Positions 5,584 to 6,878 of a DNA stretch of 6,878 nucleotides are shown here, in pieces. The translations under genes and the position numbers were made by a program. The notes beneath the pieces were generated by a model. That model did not search any database and had not been told where the DNA came from. It saw nothing but the letters and a program-made list of their open reading frames with translations. The stretch's first letter is position 1, and every line of letters starts with the position of its first letter. Source of the DNA: Lysobacterales bacterium UBA2790 (lineage in GTDB: Bacteria > Pseudomonadota > Gammaproteobacteria > Xanthomonadales > Xanthomonadaceae); the NCBI GenBank assembly GCA_002352135.1, contig DEHW01000038.1:1-6878 (forward strand), read 5' to 3'.

Positions 5584-6878
5584 ATGGACAAGAGCTTCAA
5601 TCCGCAGGATTTCGAAACCCGCTGGTATGCGCAGTGGGAACAGAGCGGCTGTTTCAAGCCGACCGGCAAAGGCCCGGCCTACACCATTCTGCTGCCGCCG
5701 CCGAATGTCACCGGCACCCTGCACATGGGCCATGCGTTCCAGCACACCTTGATGGATACGCTGGTGCGCTATCACCGCATGCGTGGCTTCGACACGCTGT
5801 GGCAGATGGGCACCGACCACGCGGGCATCGCCACCGAGATGGTCGTCAGCCGCAACCTGGCGCGCGAAGGCAAGGGCGAGACCCGCGACTCACTGGGCCG
5901 GGACGCCTTCATCGCCAAGGTCTGGGAGTGGAAGCAGGAATCCGGCGATACCATCGAGCGCCAGATGCGTCGGTTGGGCGCCTCGGGCGACTGGTCGCGC
6001 AGTACCTTCACCATGGACGCGCAACCCTCTGCCGCCGTGTTGGAAGCCTTCGTCAAACTGCACGAACAAGGGCTGATCTATCGCGGTCAGAAACTGGTCA
6101 ACTGGGACCCGGTGCTGAAGACGGCCATCTCCGATCTCGAAGTGGTCAGCGAGGAAGAAGAAGGTCGACTGTGGTCGATCCGTTATCCACTGGCGAACGG
6201 CGTGAGCTACGACTACATCGAGCGCAATGAAGACGGCAACGAAGCCTTGCGCGAAACCCGCGACTACCTGATCGTCGCCACCACACGCCCGGAGACCATG
6301 CTCGGCGACACCGCCGTGATGGTGCATCCCGAAGACGAACGCTACCTCAGCCTGATCGGCAAGACCGTGCGCCTGCCGCTGTCGGATCGCGAGATTCCGA
6401 TCATTGCCGACAGCTACGTCGACAAGGCCTTCGGCACCGGCTGCGTGAAGGTCACGCCTGCGCACGATTTCAACGACTACGCGGTAGGCCAACGGCATGG
6501 CCTGCGTTACGTGAATATCTTCGCCCCAAATGCAAGTACGTGGAAACAAGATGACGTGAGTTCGCTTAGGCAGCTCACGGGTGGCGATGCGAGCTTTATG
6601 CAACTCCACCCGAACGATATAACACCCCAACAACACCAGTACCTCGCCGATTTCGGCCGGTGGAATAACGGTGACAGGGATGGTGTCATATCCAAGTACA
6701 TTCCAACTAAATATCAAGGCATGGATCGCTTCGACGCACGCAAAGCCGTGCTGGCCGATCTCGACGCCGAAGGCTGGCTGGTGGAGGAGAAGAAGCACAA
6801 GTTGATGGTGCCGCGTGGGGATCGCACCGGCCAGATCATCGAGCCCTACCTCACCGACCAGTGGTTCGTGAAGATGGA
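5584..6878 (+). CDS. valS: valyl-tRNA synthetase, N-terminal part (partial)
   Basis: The first 431 codons of an enzyme usually about 950 residues long; the gene runs off the right edge. ValRS is a cytoplasmic class I synthetase joining valine to tRNA-Val, and it hydrolyses mischarged threonyl-tRNA in an inserted editing domain. Visible: the start [11 protein letters not shown], which aligns with the E. coli N-terminus; [13 protein letters not shown] with the HIGH-type motif HMGH at 47-50; [10 protein letters not shown]; the editing-domain motif [10 protein letters not shown] (233-242); and [15 protein letters not shown] (284-298). The KMSKS loop and anticodon domain lie outside. An in-frame ATG at 5575 would add three residues; I prefer 5584 by alignment. 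Around residues 315-370 the protein departs from the family and base composition drops, noted separately. The gene is separated from holC, its usual neighbour, by the minus-strand signalling genes. Confidence 0.95.
   Translation, partial: MDKSFNPQDFETRWYAQWEQSGCFKPTGKGPAYTILLPPPNVTGTLHMGHAFQHTLMDTLVRYHRMRGFDTLWQMGTDHAGIATEMVVSRNLAREGKGETRDSLGRDAFIAKVWEWKQESGDTIERQMRRLGASGDWSRSTFTMDAQPSAAVLEAFVKLHEQGLIYRGQKLVNWDPVLKTAISDLEVVSEEEEGRLWSIRYPLANGVSYDYIERNEDGNEALRETRDYLIVATTRPETMLGDTAVMVHPEDERYLSLIGKTVRLPLSDREIPIIADSYVDKAFGTGCVKVTPAHDFNDYAVGQRHGLRYVNIFAPNASTWKQDDVSSLRQLTGGDASFMQLHPNDITPQQHQYLADFGRWNNGDRDGVISKYIPTKYQGMDRFDARKAVLADLDAEGWLVEEKKHKLMVPRGDRTGQIIEPYLTDQWFVKM
6526..6693 (+). other. atypical in-frame segment within valS editing-domain region
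   Basis: Between the conserved [13 protein letters not shown] and [10 protein letters not shown] blocks, the coding sequence changes character. My hand count for 6541-6720 is about 51% GC (42% in the last 60 nt), against 65% in the 60-nt stretches I counted at 5881-5940 and 6721-6780. Codons otherwise rare in this gene cluster here: two AGG, two ATA, plus CTT, ACT, AGT and ACA. From memory, E. coli ValRS has some 30 fewer residues between the same blocks, and shorter relatives about 50 fewer. The frame stays open, and the segment is polar (many Gln, Asn, Asp), as in a surface loop. It could be a lineage-specific loop, an acquired insertion or a patch of recombination. Confidence 0.55.

Noticed and set aside
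5890..6798. 302-codon open frame on the minus strand across valS
   Set aside because: It is the antisense of a clearly conserved ValRS frame; its protein shows no family motif and the plus-strand frame has the HMGH and editing motifs.

Overview
The window looks like a chromosomal segment from a high-GC gammaproteobacterium, most likely of the Xanthomonadales/Lysobacterales (a Rhodanobacteraceae- or Xanthomonadaceae-like lineage). Three things point there. The pepA-holC-valS backbone is typical of gamma/betaproteobacteria. Sampled stretches of valS flanking its odd segment are about 65% GC. The middle of the window holds an ECF43-like sigma factor, a TPR-bearing Ser/Thr kinase and a secreted protein ending in LFANGFE, a combination I associate with this order. 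The taxonomic call is inference.

Layout. Positions 1-518 (+): the last 27 codons of pepA (leucyl aminopeptidase), then holC (DNA polymerase III chi subunit) 8 nt further on. Positions 544-5366 (all minus strand, transcribed right to left): a secreted delta-60-repeat-type protein (5366-3996), a transmembrane Ser/Thr protein kinase with a TPR-rich extracytoplasmic half (3911-1419), a 305-nt non-coding gap, and an ECF-type sigma factor (1113-544). Positions 5367-5583: a divergent regulatory region. Positions 5584-6878 (+): the N-terminal 431 codons of valS (valyl-tRNA synthetase), running off the right edge.

How it fits together. pepA, holC and valS are often consecutive. Here holC and valS are separated by about 5 kb of opposite-strand signalling genes. 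The kinase and sigma factor resemble pairs in which the kinase phosphorylates and switches on its cognate sigma factor, whose region 2.2 lacks the usual acidic patch. That pattern is visible here: EATA at residues 52-55 stands where most ECF factors have DAED-like residues. The exported propeller-like protein encoded upstream of the kinase could be its ligand, partner or output; this is a hypothesis.

Most notable unexplained signals: (1) a perfect 13-bp inverted repeat (1245-1257 / 1327-1339) with a nested second stem, filling the kinase-sigma gap; (2) a perfect 15-bp palindrome (1149-1163) 35 nt upstream of the sigma start; (3) an in-frame, AT-richer segment with rare codons inside the valS editing-domain region (about 6526-6693); (4) an HCD instead of HRD catalytic loop in the kinase. 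I saw no tRNA, rRNA, CRISPR array, insertion sequence or transposase.
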